Source of the DNA: Rhabdophis nuchalis
Lineage: Eukaryota > Chordata > Lepidosauria > Squamata > Natricidae
NCBI GenBank assembly: GCA_039707465.1
Contig: CM077643.1
Span: 44,458,605-44,522,604, forward strand
Direction: 5' to 3'
DNA length: 64,000 nucleotides
Shown here: piece by piece, positions 12,515-23,581 of the stretch
How the letters are laid out: each line of letters begins with the position of its first letter
Position numbering within the stretch: the first letter of the stretch is position 1
Made by a program: the position numbers and the translations under genes
The notes under the pieces: model-generated
What the model was told of the DNA's origin: nothing
Database searches by the model: none
Seen by the model: the letters and a program-made list of their open reading frames with translations, nothing else

Positions 12515-12971
12515 TGTTCTGCCCCCACAGATGGACACACACACACAAGCTTGGCTGCTTGCCACTATCTCCTTGGTTGCGAGACCGGACTCACATAACA
12601 GAGACAGACAGAGAATTACAGATGCGACTGATCAGAATTTCCAAGGAGGAGTTAATAATGTTGTTTCCTGCAAATGACCCCTCCCCACAGCCTTCCTTAT
12701 AAATTGTCTTGGGAGGGGCCACTCATCAACCAGCTGATTCCAATTTAGGGCCTCCGAGCTTGCCTCTTACGTAACTGTTGCCTCCTTTTCTCAGCCCTGC
12801 ATCTAGCATCAGGGACAAATTGCCCCTGATCTTCCCCACTGCTCCATGACCCTGGCGCCTCCTGGTGGCCAACCAGACTCTCTGCTTCCTCAAGGTCTCC
12901 CTCCTCCTCCAGGGCAGACTCATAGGACTCCTCACTAGAAGAGTCCATCAGAAGCCGGCTGGGCCACAACA
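12515..12971 (-). mobile_element. Solo LTR, retroviral or Ty3/gypsy-like
   Basis: The 457-bp segment begins TGTTCTGCCCCCAC and ends GGCCACAACA, so it has TG...CA ends on both strands. It is flanked by perfect 6-bp repeats GTTCTC (12509-12514 and 12972-12977). On the minus strand it starts TGTTGTGGCCCAGC and contains a TTTATAAG TATA-like box. An acidic open frame (MDSSSEESYESALEEEGD) opens near 12958. No internal coding region is present, so it is a solo LTR. It shares both termini with the LTR at 33929. Confidence 0.82.
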
Positions 12972-13811
12972 GTTCTCTATAAATTTATATATATATTTCT
13001 TCACGATTAGTCCATTTTCCAAACATTTTATATTATGATCAATTTTTGTTCCCAATATTGATGCAGAAACATCTAAAATTTCAGTTATCTTCCACAGGTC
13101 AGTGACAGAATTTTGAATTTGCTGCAACCAAAAATACTAAGTGATTTATATGGTGTTGAAGTATTTCTTCTATGTTTTGCTCCCAAAACTTTTACGGAGA
13201 TGAGTGTTATGGAGCAGTTTCTTACGTCACCACCTGAAACAATGCTGATTCACAAATTGCAATATTGCACTTTGGGGTGTGGCTAACAATCAAGTGTGTG
13301 CATCCACCTGATGGTATTTCTTGCTTATGTACATTTTCCCATATATTAACACCACAGTTTGCTCTAGGGAACCAAGTCATACATTATACTGTTCTCCTGT
13401 TGATCAGATACATCCAGACGCATCAGCATGATGCCCCACCCATACTACATACAGTAACAGCTGACATACACTCATAGTGTTTACCCAGCATGTACACCTA
13501 GGCATCACAGGAAATATGGAGTTTGCTGTTCAGATCCTAGACATCGTAACTTAGATCACAGGCCAAACGGCATGTACCTTAAATAGGGGGAATCTATTCT
13601 TAAACATATCCATAGGAAACTGATTCTGGATTTATCCGATAGCTTGACTTTCAATAAAACAAAACAAAATTCCTGCGTTGGCAACTTTATTAAATTCTTA
13701 ACAGTTTTCAGACACTGCACAAATCAAACAACAATCTTGGCATGTCAGCCCTGGAGCAATCTCTGTTTCCCCATCTGATCTCTCCCATAGAAGTGTTCCA
13801 AGAAACAGTGT

Positions 13812-14043
13812 GAAGGCGTTATGGTCTAGCAGCTAAGGCACCAGGCTAGAAATCAGGAAGTTGTTGTGAGTTCTAGTCCCACTTTAGGTATGAATGGTGG
13901 CTGGATGACTTTGGCCCAGTCAATCTCCCTCAGCCCAATTCACCTCCCAGGGTGGTTGTTGTGGGGGTAACAGGAAGAGGAAGACATATTAGATATGTTC
14001 ACTGCTTTGAGTTATTTAGAAAAAATAATAAAGGCTGGATAAA
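13812..14043 (+). repeat. tRNA-derived SINE with AATAATAAAGG tail
   Basis: The A-box-like head is ATGGTCTAGCAGCTAAGGCA, followed by CCAGGCTAGAAATCAGG and a B-box-like GAGTTCTAGTCCC. The tail includes TTGTTGTGGGGGTAACAGGA and AAAATAATAAAGGCTGGATA. It belongs to the same family as 22530, 33795, 27695(-), 40395(-) and 41950(-). Confidence 0.82.
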
Positions 14044-14049
14044 TGTCTA

Positions 14050-14190
14050 TGGAGATTCTCAGTCATCCAGGTCATGGTGCTTTTTCAAGAGGCGACTGGA
14101 CTTTCTGGTTTTTATTTGAAGACATTTCACTTCTCATCCAAGAAGCTTCTTCAGTTCTGAGAATCCTCAGCCTTTGGGACAACAGGCAGG
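14050..14190 (+). repeat. Unclassified interspersed repeat (CTTCTCATCC motif)
   Basis: The stretch contains GAAGACATTTCACTTCTCAT and CCAAGAAGCTTCTTCAGTTC, a motif I recall as common in reptile and fish repeats, possibly a Penelope- or LINE-derived end. No terminal structure is visible, so class and boundaries are uncertain. Confidence 0.4.
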
Positions 14191-15027
14191 ATAAAAAAAA
14201 TCAAAATAATAAATAAGAATAAATGATCCAAAAATCTTAAAAGCTCAGGATTTTTCATGGATAGTTCTTCTATGTCTTCTACAAAGTACCTCACCTAGCA
14301 CCCACCTTGATGTAATTTCTGTGCAGGCCCATAACTAACCTAAGAATCTGAGGCAAGGGTGGGCTGGAGATATTTAAAAAGAGTATAAAAGAGCATCTGC
14401 AACTTCTGTTGTAGAAGCGGTTTCTTATTAAGGTGGAGAATATATTGCGGTTATTAGAATCTATTTGTAATCTGCCCTTTAATTATTTTTCATTGCTGCT
14501 TCCTCCTATAAATTACTTCCACCTTCTTGTCCGTTGTTCACTATTGTAGTGTTTGTTTCCAGTGAACATTTTATTTTATGTTATTTGGTAACCTGATTAA
14601 GGTTTGGGAGGGTTGAGGTTACCAAGCTGAAAAAATCTGGGAAGTTCTCCTTTTTTAAAAGGAAATAAATCCAGGCAGGCAGGCAGCCACCTTAATCAGG
14701 AACCAAACAGATCTGAGGTGTGTCTGAAAGGTGCTTTTTCTTTAAAGGGCAATTCGGGCTGGGGTTTTTTTTTCCTTAAGGAAAAAAACGTTGCCTCCTG
14801 AAGCACCTTTGAGACAACTATGACCTGGGTGGCTGAGAATCTCTGCAGATCTCTAAGGTGTGTGTCTGCCCTGAGGACAAGGCGTCCCAACCCCGCCTGC
14901 CAGTCCCCACGTGAAAAAAAGAAACGAAGGCAGAGAAGGAAGAGATGCCACCCGGGTCAAAGTCTTTACTTCACCATGCCGATTTGCACGTCCGGACCGA
15001 TCCCCAGAGAGCGACTGGTGTGGTGAG

Positions 15028-15052
15028 CTCAGTACCTCGAGGAGGTACTGAG
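15028..15052. repeat. Perfect 11-bp palindrome with 3-nt loop
   Basis: CTCAGTACCTC (15028-15038) and GAGGTACTGAG (15042-15052) are exact reverse complements separated by GAG. The hairpin lies about 420 bp before the ERO1A start codon and just left of a SINE. A role is not implied by the sequence alone. Confidence 0.8.
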
Positions 15053-15067
15053 AAGATGGCTCGGGGC

Positions 15068-15210
15068 CTGACCAGGTGGCTCAGTGGCTAAGACGCTGAG
15101 CTTGCCGATCCGGCAGTTCGGAGGTTCGAATCCTTAGTACAGGTCTCCTGCGTGAGCAGGGGGTTGGACTAGATGACCTCCAAGGCTTCCTTCCAACTCT
15201 GTTACTGTAA
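15068..15210 (+). repeat. SINE with tRNA-like head and CR1-like tail
   Basis: The head has A-box-like GTGGCTCAGTGGCTAAGACG and B-box-like GGAGGTTCGAATCC. Immediately after it, GCAGGGGGTTGGACTAGATG ... CCTTCCAACTCTGTTACTGT is the CR1 LINE 3' end. The compact head-plus-tail form (about 140 bp) is what a CR1-mobilised SINE would look like. The other tRNA-headed SINEs here lack this tail. It could also be a chance junction of two fragments. Confidence 0.7.
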
Positions 15211-15472
15211 GGCAGGCAGGCTGGGGCTGACCGACCCGGGACAGGGAGGTTCCCCCAGCAAGGCGAGGTTAAGCAAGGGACGGGGCTCTCCCCAACGGGC
15301 CCCTCCCAGCGCAGGATGGGCAAAGCCGCGTCGCCTCTGGTTGTGCCGCGCCGCACGTCCCCTAGATGTGAAAGATGACGCTCCGGTAGGAGGAAGGCGG
15401 GAGGCGTGTCTGACTGGCGGAGCTGAAGAATCTCCAGCCCAGGCTCACTTTAGTTGCGGCAGCAGAGGCGAC
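15211..15472 (+). promoter_or_regulatory. ERO1A: Probable ERO1A promoter and 5' UTR
   Basis: This GC- and CpG-rich block continues past the start codon to about 15700. It has two hypoxia-response-type cores: CACGT at 15354-15358 (ACGTG on the minus strand) and GCGTG at 15404-15408. A TGACGCT motif lies near 15376. ERO1A is known to be induced by hypoxia and ER stress, so such motifs are plausible, but the cores are short and occur by chance. No TATA box is apparent. Confidence 0.55.
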
Positions 15473-15592
15473 ATGTCGCGGGTGGTGCCTTCTCGTCGCC
15501 TGTGCCGGGCGCTGCTGGTCCTCTTCCTCGCCTTGCTCTCCACAGGCGCTTCCCCCGAAGCCCCGTCGGCGGAGCAGCGCTGCTTTTGTCAG
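15473..15592 (+). CDS. ERO1A: ERO1A exon 1 (coding part)
   Basis: Residues 1-40, from ATG at 15473 to CAG before a GTGAGC donor. The basic start [12 protein letters not shown] and the hydrophobic LLVLFLALL form a signal peptide, and the exon ends with CFCQ, which leads into the conserved mature N-terminus. An open frame continues upstream to 15173, but the sequence there is repeat and promoter, so this ATG is preferred. Confidence 0.93.
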
Positions 15593-18500
15593 GTGAGCCG
15601 GGCCGGCAGGTAAAACGGTTGCCTCCTCCGCCCACCCCCCGTTAGGGCTCCCTCAGCCCGAGGGCAGGTCCGGGATGCATGTGCTGCGGGAGGGGAAGCC
15701 ACTCTTTCCCGCGTGGCTCCCGGCTTTGCTGGGGGAGCCTCTCTACAGGCAGGGGGGCTCCAACCTGGGCAACTTGAAGCCTGGAGGACTTCAACTCCCA
15801 GAATTCCCCAGCCAGCTTTGCTGGCTGGGGAATTCTGGGAGTTGAAGTCCTCCAGGCTTCAAGTTGCCCAGGTTGGAGAGCCCTGCTTTACACCGGCTCG
15901 GATGCAGGCTTTGGGCTCGGGGAGGTGTCGGAATGGAGGGGCGCGCATCCTTCTTTGAGCTCCCCCCCCCTACTCTGAAAAGAGAAGGGCTTCTCCCTGG
16001 AGATTTGGTGGGAGAGTTACGGTACTGTAAGTGCCAGGGCGGCTGGCCGGCCGGCTTCTCGGAGCTCTAACCCTCGCTAGGTAGCCCCAAGGCTCAGGCT
16101 TGCTCTGTAATTCAAACCAGGATCGTAAAAGTGGAAGGGCCATTAGCGCTACGGGAGCCCGGATCCTGCCGCCTTTCTGGAGGAACTCGTTCCCACGGGC
16201 TATCTGGTTCGGTGAGGAGAAATTGTGGCCTTTGGTAAAGCTGGAAGGATGGGAAAGGATGGGAAGAAAGACGCTTTCTGATGTTCAAAGGGGTTATTTA
16301 AATAGCCGTCCTAGCGTGCTGCAGCACCTGTATTGTACCCACGATGATGTATTATATTCTGATTGGCCGTTTCTTGGTGTTAGTTGAGGCTACATTCTTT
16401 AAAACGTTTTATGGGTTTCCGCTTGGCTCTCTTCTGTGTTCAACAACTGGTTGAAAGGAAGTTGGATAGAGGGGCATCCTTTCCCAGGCTGGCACCTTCC
16501 AGATGTGTTGGAAGCTGTTGGGAATTTTGCAGTTTGAGTTGGGCTTAATTACAGGGACCCAGATGCTTGGTTTGTTCCTTAAGATCTGTGGCTATCTTGG
16601 TAATTTGCCTTATTTTTTTTTAAAAAAAAACCTTTTGAGAAATTCATAATAATGATTGGGAGGCTACTGTGTTGTAAAGCAAGCAAACACCAACTTCAAA
16701 CACTCTTGTGTAGTATTTCTAATTGTACCCTTAGGCTACACAAAGAGTGGTAGCTGTGTTTTATTTGCTGTCTGATCTAGGGGGATTTTGTGATTGGTCA
16801 CATCCACTGTGGTAGCCATTTGATGTGGAATTTTAAACATGCTTTTGAAATTCACTAGTTTAAAATGTTGGTGACCCCTGGCTTAACATATATAGCCATT
16901 GTAAATTATAAACCATATAAACCATAACAGGGAACTCTGAATCTAGCAAGCTGTAATTTAGTGCATTATTTGAAAAAGGCCTGAGAATTTCAATCCCAAA
17001 ATACTGAGTCTGGAACTTTATATACTTGCATAGCAGTAGGCCTCATTGGATTTATTACAACTTCTGAGTAGACATGGAGAGCAAAATAACTACAAATTGT
17101 TTTTAGTGATATGGCCCCTAGTTGTGTGGACCAATCTCTCATCTGAAACTAACGTGTCAAACCTAAACCAAGGCTTGATAAGGGCAAGAACTCTTCAGAA
17201 GAATTTTTGATATTGATTAGAAAATGCTGTCTGTGAGTGGGATGGGTGATTGTTTTTAATGTGTTGCTTTATTATGATGATTTATTCCAACGGACAGTTT
17301 CACTTAACATAAGTTTAGGGTGGATGATTCATTGCACTGTATTATGTTGTGTAATTGGAGGAGTCATTATACATTATGGCAGTATACAAGAATAAGTTTC
17401 TGAACTGCTACTGACCTGAAAGGGTCCTTTAACTTTCACAATTATTTTCTAAATCTACAAAATGAGGGCAGTGATTATGTAGCCCAAATTGTGTTGACTG
17501 TGATACATTGTAAAACCTATTTCCTCTAAATTTAGTACATTGAGGATGCAACCTTAATATCTTTGGCAATAATAATATTAATAATAATAACAACAATAAT
17601 AAAAATATCCAAGTTTTCTTGTGGCTTCTCAGAAACTCATTACTGTTATCTCTGGGGGTGGGTTGTGCTAAGAATTCTGCAACTACTTAAAGATGGTCTA
17701 TTTTTATTGTTAATTATCAAGCCTATGATAATAAATACCAATAGAAAAAAAAGTTTGTAGCTCAGGATTAAGCTGTGGAGTCCTCGGTGATCTCTGAGCT
17801 GGGTTTTCTTGCAGATGTTTCATTACCAAACATTTTTAAATTGGGATTTTAATTTGGCTTTTAGCGCAGGTTTTATTAGAATAAGTTTTTTAAATTTTAT
17901 ATGTTTTGTATGTATTTTAACATTCCTGTGCGCCGCCCTGGGTCTGTTTGGAGAAGGGCAGGGTATAAATTTAATAAACTAAAAAATAAATAAATAAACA
18001 AGGTAACATCATCCGCATATTAAAAATCATCCCCATGTAGCTGTTCTCATCTGCTAGCACTGATGATGTTACCTAGTTTGGTAATGAAATGGCTGTAGGA
18101 AAACCACTGAGAAGACGACCAAGGAACCCGGTAAGAATAAGTAGCCTGATGATCTCCAGATATTTAGAAATTCCAATACCATTAATCCTAACCTTCATTG
18201 CTCCAGGGATGTCAATGGATGGAATCCAAAGAGGGGACTAGATTTTGCTGATTTGTGTGCTGCTTCAGATTTAGGTCTCATTTTTATTAATAGGAATGTA
18301 TGTGTTTGAGGGACTCAGTGACTCAGTGGCTTAGACGCTGAGCTTGTCAATCAGAAAGGTCGGCAGTTTAGTGGTTCGAATCCCTAACACCGCGTAACGG
18401 AGTGAGCTCCTGTTACTTCTCCCAGCTTCTGTCAACCTGGCAGTTTGAAAGCATGTAAAAATGCAAGTAGAAAAATAGGAACCACCTTTGGTGGGAAGGT

Positions 18501-21500
18501 AACAGAATTCCATGCACCTTTAGCGTGTAGTCATGCCGGCCACATGACCACAGAGACGTCTTAGGTTTGAGATCTGAATTAACTTTTAAAAAAAAGATAG
18601 GCTGCAATGAACATCATCACTTTTTTCGAGGTCCCTATTTACAGCAGTTTCTTTCATATACTGGGGTTCTTTCAGTAGGTTAAGCTGCAATGTTCAATGT
18701 TTGCTATTATATAAAGTCAGCCAATTATGATATGTTCAGTAGGTAACCCATGGTTAAGAAAATTATAGTTTGTTGTGTTGTGCAGAGATAGCCGAACTTG
18801 TTCAAGGCCTCATTGCGTATATCTCCAAACTGAGGGATGTTGAGTTGGAGTATTAGGCCACGTGGAGAGCATTGTTCCAGAAAGGATGCTTTAAAGACAT
18901 AGCTAGCAGAAACTTGCTCCAGAATCACTCTGGATTAAGATTGTAGGGTTTGCTCTAATCCTAACCTGCTTCAATTATCTTTCCTGAAATCGGCATTGCA
19001 AGAACATCATACTCTCAATTTTTGGTTTTGCAATCCCCTTCATTTGCCTATGTTGGTGTATTGATTGCTTCAGGCAAAGTATAATATAAATACATTTTAA
19101 GAGATACGTGCTTGTTTCAAAAGAAGTGATAAGACACATTCGTTCTTAAATTAATAGATATCCCTAATGACTGAAAATGAGCTCAGTCAAATTCTTACTG
19201 TCTGAGTTTTATATTCAGTGCTTTCATCTATAGATATATGGCTCCCTATTCTTTATCAAGGAAAGAGTTTTTTGCTAGAAGAATAATTTTGTCTAGTGTG
19301 GTTTGAGCATCTTTTAAGTTAAAGGCTCTCTCCCATTTTGTAGGATTGAACTCTAGAATATATACACAATATACGTATAATGATTGTGCTTAAGGTGTAT
19401 TTCCGTCTGGGCTTTATGAAGTCCTTAATGGCTGGTTCCATTGATGATGTCAGGTTTTTTTTAGTAGAAAGCATATACATTGATGAACCTACAATGGTTA
19501 AAAATAATTGTATGCATTTGCAAAGCTTGTCAGTCAAACCAACTCTCTCTGAATGATGCAAGGAAGTGAGACATTGCTACCAACTGTGGATTTTGTCAAC
19601 AAATTGTGTTAGCACTTCAGTGTAAAGCTTTTAAATGTGACTAATAACTTGAATTGTCCTAGGTAGAAGTCAAACGGATAGGAATCTCTCTCTCTCTCTC
19701 TTTGCAACTTCCTTGTAAAGCCACATGCTATAAATCTCCCTTCCCCGGAAATTACCCTTTTCTGAGCTGTTTGTCAAAGTTTTGTCTCACATTTGGCTTC
19801 TGAAGCAAACAATCACACAATTAAAACAACTGAGAACTTGAATACATTTTCTTTAATAGATTACTGAATGGATCCCTTCTTCCTCCCTTCCCGCTGGGGG
19901 CCAGGGGGAAGAAGATACAATTGCCAAGAGACTTAGATCTCAAAAATGACTTTATTAGTACAATACAATGTTGTTTGGATGTTTAAGCACGTTTGCTAGC
20001 ACTCTTCTTTTATTATAACTTTATTTGCATCTCTGTCCACTTTGTAGTATGAATGTATAACTGAAATATCTATTTTGTGCATGAAGACTCAGATGGAGTC
20101 AATGACTTCGACGAGAAAGTTCTCAAAATGTCTTTTCACACCTTACCCTTACCTTATGTATGTAAAATTTATAAAACCCAATAAAACTTTTTTCATAAAA
20201 AAAAAAGAATAGATGAGGATGATTAAATTAATTTAAGCAAGTTCTGTATAGTTGATTCAATAAGAATGCTAGCTTATTTAAAACAAAAAGCTAGAATTCA
20301 TAAACCAGAAACAAATCCTATGGGGCAAAGCCATAACTACTGGTTTGAGTAACACTAAATTAAGCAAAATATCCTTTCCCCGCAAAAAGTAAGTGTAAAA
20401 ATGTGAGGCAATAGAAGAAGGTGGAGTGAATGCCTCATCTCCCCTTCTAGTTTCAAGCATGTTTGGATGCATTGATACAGGAATTATTTTGGTCTTTTAA
20501 AAATATCTAATCCTCTTTTTTTTTCTCATTAGGTCACTGGTCATTTAGATGACTGCACTTGTGATGTCGAGACTATTGATACCTTCAACAATTATAACCT
20601 TTTCCCCCAGTTGCAAGAACTTCTGCAAAGTGATTATTTCAGATATTACAAGGTAGCTGTTTACTTTTCTTATGCATATATGCCCATATTCATCGTGACA
20701 TTCTCTTTTTGGGAAAAGCAATGTCCTACATAGTGGAGTAAGAAACACTAGGCCAAAGAAATTAAAAACAAATAGTAAGAAAAAAGAGGTAAAACTTTTT
20801 ATGCTTACAATAGCAATAGCACTTAGACTTATATACTGCTTTACAGTGATTTACAGCCCTCTCTAAGCAGTTTACAATGTCAGCATATTGCCTCCAACAA
20901 TCTAGGTCAGTGATGGCGAACCTATGGCACGGGTGCCACAGGTGGCACGCAGAGCCATTTCTTAGGGCACGCAAGGCATTGCCCTGTCAGCTCCAGCACG
21001 CATGTGTGCGGTGGCCAGCTGATTTAGGCCTTCTTTTGAGGCCATTTTTCGCCCTCTGGTGGCTTTGGGAATCTCCTGAAGCCTCTGGAGATGGGGAGGG
21101 GAGGCTGTTTTCACCCTCCCCAGGCTCCTAGAAAGCCTCTGGAGCCTGGAGAGAGCGAAAAAAGTGTGCCAAATTCAGGGAGTCCCGCACATAGCATTAT
21201 GGGTGTTGCACGCCCAGGCATGACCCCCCTGTCCTCCCCCCGCTTTTGGCACGTGAGCCAAAAAAGGTTAGCCATCACTGATCTAGGTCCTCATTTTACC
21301 CACCTTGGAAGGATAAAAGGCTGAGTCAACCTTGAGCCTAGTGAGAATCGATCTGCCAAATTGCAGGCAGCCGGCAGTCAGCAGAAGTAGCCTGCACTAC
21401 TGCATTCTAACCACTGCACCACTGTGGCTCTTATTACTTGCTATAACCATCTTACTACTTCCATGCCAACTTACTAAACTACCTCCTTTAAACCTATCAC

Positions 21501-23504
21501 CTCTCTTGTTTGAGGATCTCACCAGCTCCATCCAACCAAAACCTTCTAAAACTTTCTGGCTGAGAAAGTTTGAGAAATTGAAGTCCATATATCTTAAAAT
21601 TGCCATGTTTGAAAAACACTGTTGTAATGGTGAACCCGCCTCACTTATTTTGTACTGATCACTTCTGTATTTTACCCACAGTCATTCTGCATTTATTTAT
21701 TCCTGATCCTATGAAGGAAATCACAAATTATCTCTTCTTACCTGCCCAGAGTTGAACTAATTTCTAAGCTATCCACATATTTTCATGCTCATTTTACTTG
21801 TACTACATACAGCTGTTAACACATATGCCAACTAATTTACAACTTCTCTTTCAGACAAAACAGTCTGTAATTTAGGCTTATTTTTATTTTCATGATATGT
21901 TTTTTTCTAAGTACAAAAATGTACAAAATACTTCTCCAGATAAAACAATTGCATCTATTACATTTTTAATGTTCTCAGAGTAGTTTATAATTCATTTTAT
22001 CATCTTTTTCCTTGGAGATGAACATCATCTTTTTCCTTGGAGATAAACATTTATAGCATTCATTAAGGCTACACTCTTTCGGGTATGACTCTTACCCTGA
22101 AATAAACCTCTGAATTACTCCTTCAACATTCCCTCACTATCATTTCATTCCAAATCATTTCATCGTTTTGATTTGTAAAAATAATTCCGCTGCTATAATT
22201 CCATAAACTTCCGTCATATCCCAAATCTCTACGTTTCACATTGCTACAAGAAGCTGCCATGCTCTCTTTCCCCTTTCATTCATTTAGATTACAGTCATTT
22301 AATTTCTGATTATTTTTCATAATCTTCAGAACCAACTATAAAATAGTTCAGCATTTTCTTTTCTTTTTTTAAAAAAGTGCTTATTTGTTGTGAATGTTCA
22401 TATGTAGGTATGTTTACTTTTTTAAAGAAACAAATCTGAGGCAAAGGTCTCAGTATTACTTTTCAAATTCTTAAAAAAATTATCCATAAAGAAGAAAAAA
22501 AGTTGTTTATGTGGCACGTACAGTTTGGTGCAATGTAATGGTTTAAGGCGCCAGCTTAAAAAACCAGAAAACCAATAAATAACCAGTTTTAATTGTAATT
22601 CTAGTCCTGTCTTAGTCATGAAAACCAGCTGGGTAACTCGGAGCCAGCCACTCTCTCAAAGTCCAACTCTCCTCTCAGGGTTATTATTATGGGGAAAATA
22701 GGAGGAGGAAGAAGTTATTAGGTATGCTAGCCACCTTCAGTTATTCATCAAAATAATAGAGGTGAGAAGGCAATAATTAAAAATACGCTTTAATGGGTAG
22801 CCAAAAATATATTGCATTTAATTCTAACAGCTACTCCTCTACAATTCAGCCCATTTTTCACTTTCATGACTTAGCTTCGGTTAAAATAAGTAGTGTTTTG
22901 ATTATTTAGAATCACAGAAGATGGTATAGAACAGGGGTGTCAACAAACTCGGTTTCATTGAGGACTGCATCAGGGTTGTTGTTTGACCTGGGGGGCTGGG
23001 TGGCCATAGCCAGTTTGACGCCACTCCTACAGCTCTCTGCCAGCGAAAACAGAACTGGGGGGAAGGTGTGCACGGCTCTCCCGGGGTACATTTTTGGCCG
23101 CAACAGTCTTCTACAGCCCTCTGCCAGCAAAAATGGAGCTGAAGGGGCTGTGCACCCCCTCCCCCCGAGCTCCGTTTTCGCCCGCAACAGCATCCTACAG
23201 CACTCTGCCAGCAAAAATGGAGCTGAGGTGTGCAGCCCTCCCGAGCTCTGTTTTCACTGGCAGAGGGCTGCAGGAGGCTGTCAGGGCCGAAAATGGAGTC
23301 TGGGAGGACTTTATACGGCCCTCACAAGCCAGTGGTGGGTTTCTGCAGGCTCGCACCTACTCGCAAGAGCCGGATGGTGAAATTTAGAGAGCCGGTGAGA
23401 GGAGGTTCCACCAGCGGACCCAGAAGTAAGTCTGGCCTGCCACTGCTGGTAACCCTACAGGAAGGAAAGGAAAGGAAGAAAGAAAAGGAAGGAAGGAAGG
23501 AAGG

Positions 23505-23581
<77 letters not shown>

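Larger units (their letters stand above)
15593..20532 (+). other. ERO1A: ERO1A intron 1
   Basis: This 4.9 kb intron starts in the CpG-rich block and becomes AT-rich. It contains a palindromic miniature element, an L2 tail, a SINE and a (TC)n run near 19684-19702. At 20130-20208 there is a retroelement-like 3' end (AAACCCAATAAAACTTTTTT followed by an A run), possibly an L1 tail. The stretches 15900-17800 and 18570-20130 show no exon or recognisable repeat. Confidence 0.8.

Noticed and set aside
15173..15472. Upstream in-frame extension of ERO1A exon 1 to 15173
   Set aside because: The extra 100 codons cover SINE and promoter sequence. The ATG at 15473 is followed directly by a normal signal peptide, and total length then fits the family.
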